From: Ramlibacter sp.
Lineage (GTDB): Bacteria > Pseudomonadota > Gammaproteobacteria > Burkholderiales > Burkholderiaceae_C
DNA: 15,354 nt
Direction of reading: 5' to 3'
Assembly (NCBI GenBank): GCA_023701085.1
Contig: JAMPXR010000012.1
Span: forward strand, 1 to 15,354
Shown here: piece after piece, positions 14,101 through 15,354 of the stretch
How the letters are laid out: every line of letters begins with the position of its first letter
Position numbering within the stretch: the stretch's first letter is position 1
Made by a program: the position numbers and the translations under genes
Notes under the pieces: model-generated
What the model saw: only the letters and a program-made list of their open reading frames with translations
Database searches by the model: none
What the model was told of the DNA's origin: nothing

Positions 14101-15354
14101 TCATTTCCCGGCCAGTGACGGCAGCCACGTCGCGATCCCCGGAAAGGCAAACAGCAGGGCCAGGCCGAGGAACAGCGCGATCAGGAACGGCATCACGCCG
14201 CGATACACGACGCCTACCGATTCGCGCGTCACGCTGCGCACGATGAACACGGCCACGGCCACCGGCGGGATGATAACGCCGATCATCAGCGTTACCGCGA
14301 TGATCATCGCAAACCAGATCGGATCGATGCCGAGTTGCAGGACCACCGGATAGAAGATCGGCGTCGCCAGGATCATGAAGGCGATGTCATCGATGAACGA
14401 TCCGCCAATCAGGTAGACCAGCAGGATGATCCCCACGATCACCAGCGGGGGCAGTGCCAGGCTCTGGGTCCATGCCGACACCACCATCGGGATTTTGGAC
14501 ATCGCGACCATGTGGCCCAGGACCGTCGAACCGCCGATCAGCAGCAGCACCATGCATGCCATGCGCAATGATTCGGAAATCGACTTGAGCATGCCGCGTA
14601 AGCGCAGGTCGCCGGTCCCCAGCGTGAGTGCCAGCACCGCGATCGAACCCACGGCGCCGCCCTCGGTCGGCGTGAACAACCCGCCCAGCAGGCCGCCGAT
14701 CACCACCGCGAAGATGACGCTCGGCCACAGGACCAGCGGCAGCCCTTTCAGGCGCTCTCCCCAGCCGCAGCGCTCGGCGGTCGGCGCTGCCGCCGGGTCG
14801 ATCCGGCACCAGCCGAGGACGACCACGAGAAAGAAGCACGCGATCATCAGGCCGGGAACGATGCCGGCCAGGAACAGCTGCCCGACCGACTGCTCGGTGA
14901 TCATCGCGAAGATGATCAGGTTGCCGCTCGGGGGGATGAGCATGCCGATCGTCCCGACGCTGGCCACGACGCCGGTGGACAGCTTGCGGCTGTAGCCATA
15001 GCGGTCCATCTCCGGAATCGCAACGCTGGAGAACGTGGCGGTGGTGGCGAGCGTCGAGCCCGAGATCGACTTGAAAAGGGTGGCCCCGACGACCGTGGCC
15101 AGCGCCAGTCCTCCGGGAACATGCCCGACGAAGCGGCGCGCCACGACATAAAGCTTTTCGGCCATTCCCGAATTGAACGCCACCTGCCCCATCAGGACGA
15201 AAAGTGGGATCACCGTGAACCCGTAGGACGTGAAGACGTCGAAGAAGTCCTTCGCCAGCAGGTTCAACGCGGCGTCGAAAGAACGGAAATAGGCCACGCC
15301 GGCGAAGCCGACCAGCGCCATCGCGAAAGCCAGCTCGATGCCCGTCATGAACAG
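14101..15354 (-). CDS. TRAP transporter large permease (DctM family), N-terminus cut by window edge
   Basis: This is the large membrane subunit of a TRAP transporter, an ion-gradient-driven importer that works with a periplasmic binding protein (DctP) and a small membrane subunit (DctQ). About 417 residues are visible. The family is usually near 425, and the first ATG seen at 15348 is preceded in frame by Leu-Phe and falls inside the first helix, so about ten residues probably lie beyond the right edge. Diagnostic stretches: SISGSTLATTATFSSVAIPEM, then RYGYSRKLSTGVVASVGTIG, MLIPPSGNLIIF, GGLFTPTEGGAVGS and GIDPIWFAMI. The many hydrophobic segments fit about a dozen membrane helices. DctP and DctQ genes are not in the window and may lie to the right. 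Substrates of the family are organic acids; the one here is unknown. Confidence 0.93.
   Translation of the reverse strand: MFMTGIELAFAMALVGFAGVAYFRSFDAALNLLAKDFFDVFTSYGFTVIPLFVLMGQVAFNSGMAEKLYVVARRFVGHVPGGLALATVVGATLFKSISGSTLATTATFSSVAIPEMDRYGYSRKLSTGVVASVGTIGMLIPPSGNLIIFAMITEQSVGQLFLAGIVPGLMIACFFLVVVLGWCRIDPAAAPTAERCGWGERLKGLPLVLWPSVIFAVVIGGLLGGLFTPTEGGAVGSIAVLALTLGTGDLRLRGMLKSISESLRMACMVLLLIGGSTVLGHMVAMSKIPMVVSAWTQSLALPPLVIVGIILLVYLIGGSFIDDIAFMILATPIFYPVVLQLGIDPIWFAMIIAVTLMIGVIIPPVAVAVFIVRSVTRESVGVVYRGVMPFLIALFLGLALLFAFPGIATWLPSLAGK

Overview
The window is high-GC DNA (about 65% by eye). Its gene content suggests a betaproteobacterium of the Burkholderiales type: a DUF1302/DUF1329/YCF48/MMPL operon, a TRAP transporter, a polar-amino-acid-type ABC transporter and a MarR regulator. 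The taxonomic call is an inference from gene content and composition. I see no rRNA, tRNA, CRISPR array, insertion sequence or phage gene.

Left two thirds (1-9401, all minus strand): one co-directional block, read right to left from a promoter region near 9500. It encodes a DUF1302 outer-membrane barrel, a DUF1329 periplasmic or outer-membrane-associated protein, a YCF48-type secreted beta-propeller, an MMPL/RND inner-membrane transporter, and two tandem paralogous aldehyde dehydrogenases. The second dehydrogenase runs off the left edge. Gaps are 6-34 bp except for a 91-bp structured spacer before YCF48. The layout suggests an envelope-spanning conduit for a hydrophobic compound or lipid, coupled to cytoplasmic aldehyde oxidation. 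The substrate cannot be read from the sequence.

Middle (9402-9786): a 385-bp divergent control region. It holds a tandem operator-like repeat over a candidate promoter for the minus operon, and a perfect palindrome CTAACAATTGTTAG just upstream of the plus operon.

Right third: a plus-strand operon (9787-13456) of a periplasmic binding protein, one permease, one ATPase and a non-zinc MDR-family oxidoreductase. It faces a minus-strand pair, a TRAP large permease (DctM, cut by the right edge) followed by a MarR-family regulator. Overall the window looks like a catabolic locus with two uptake systems, two redox enzyme types, an envelope conduit and a local regulator. The parts are known families. 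The least understood part is the DUF1302-DUF1329-YCF48-RND module and its link to the twin aldehyde dehydrogenases.
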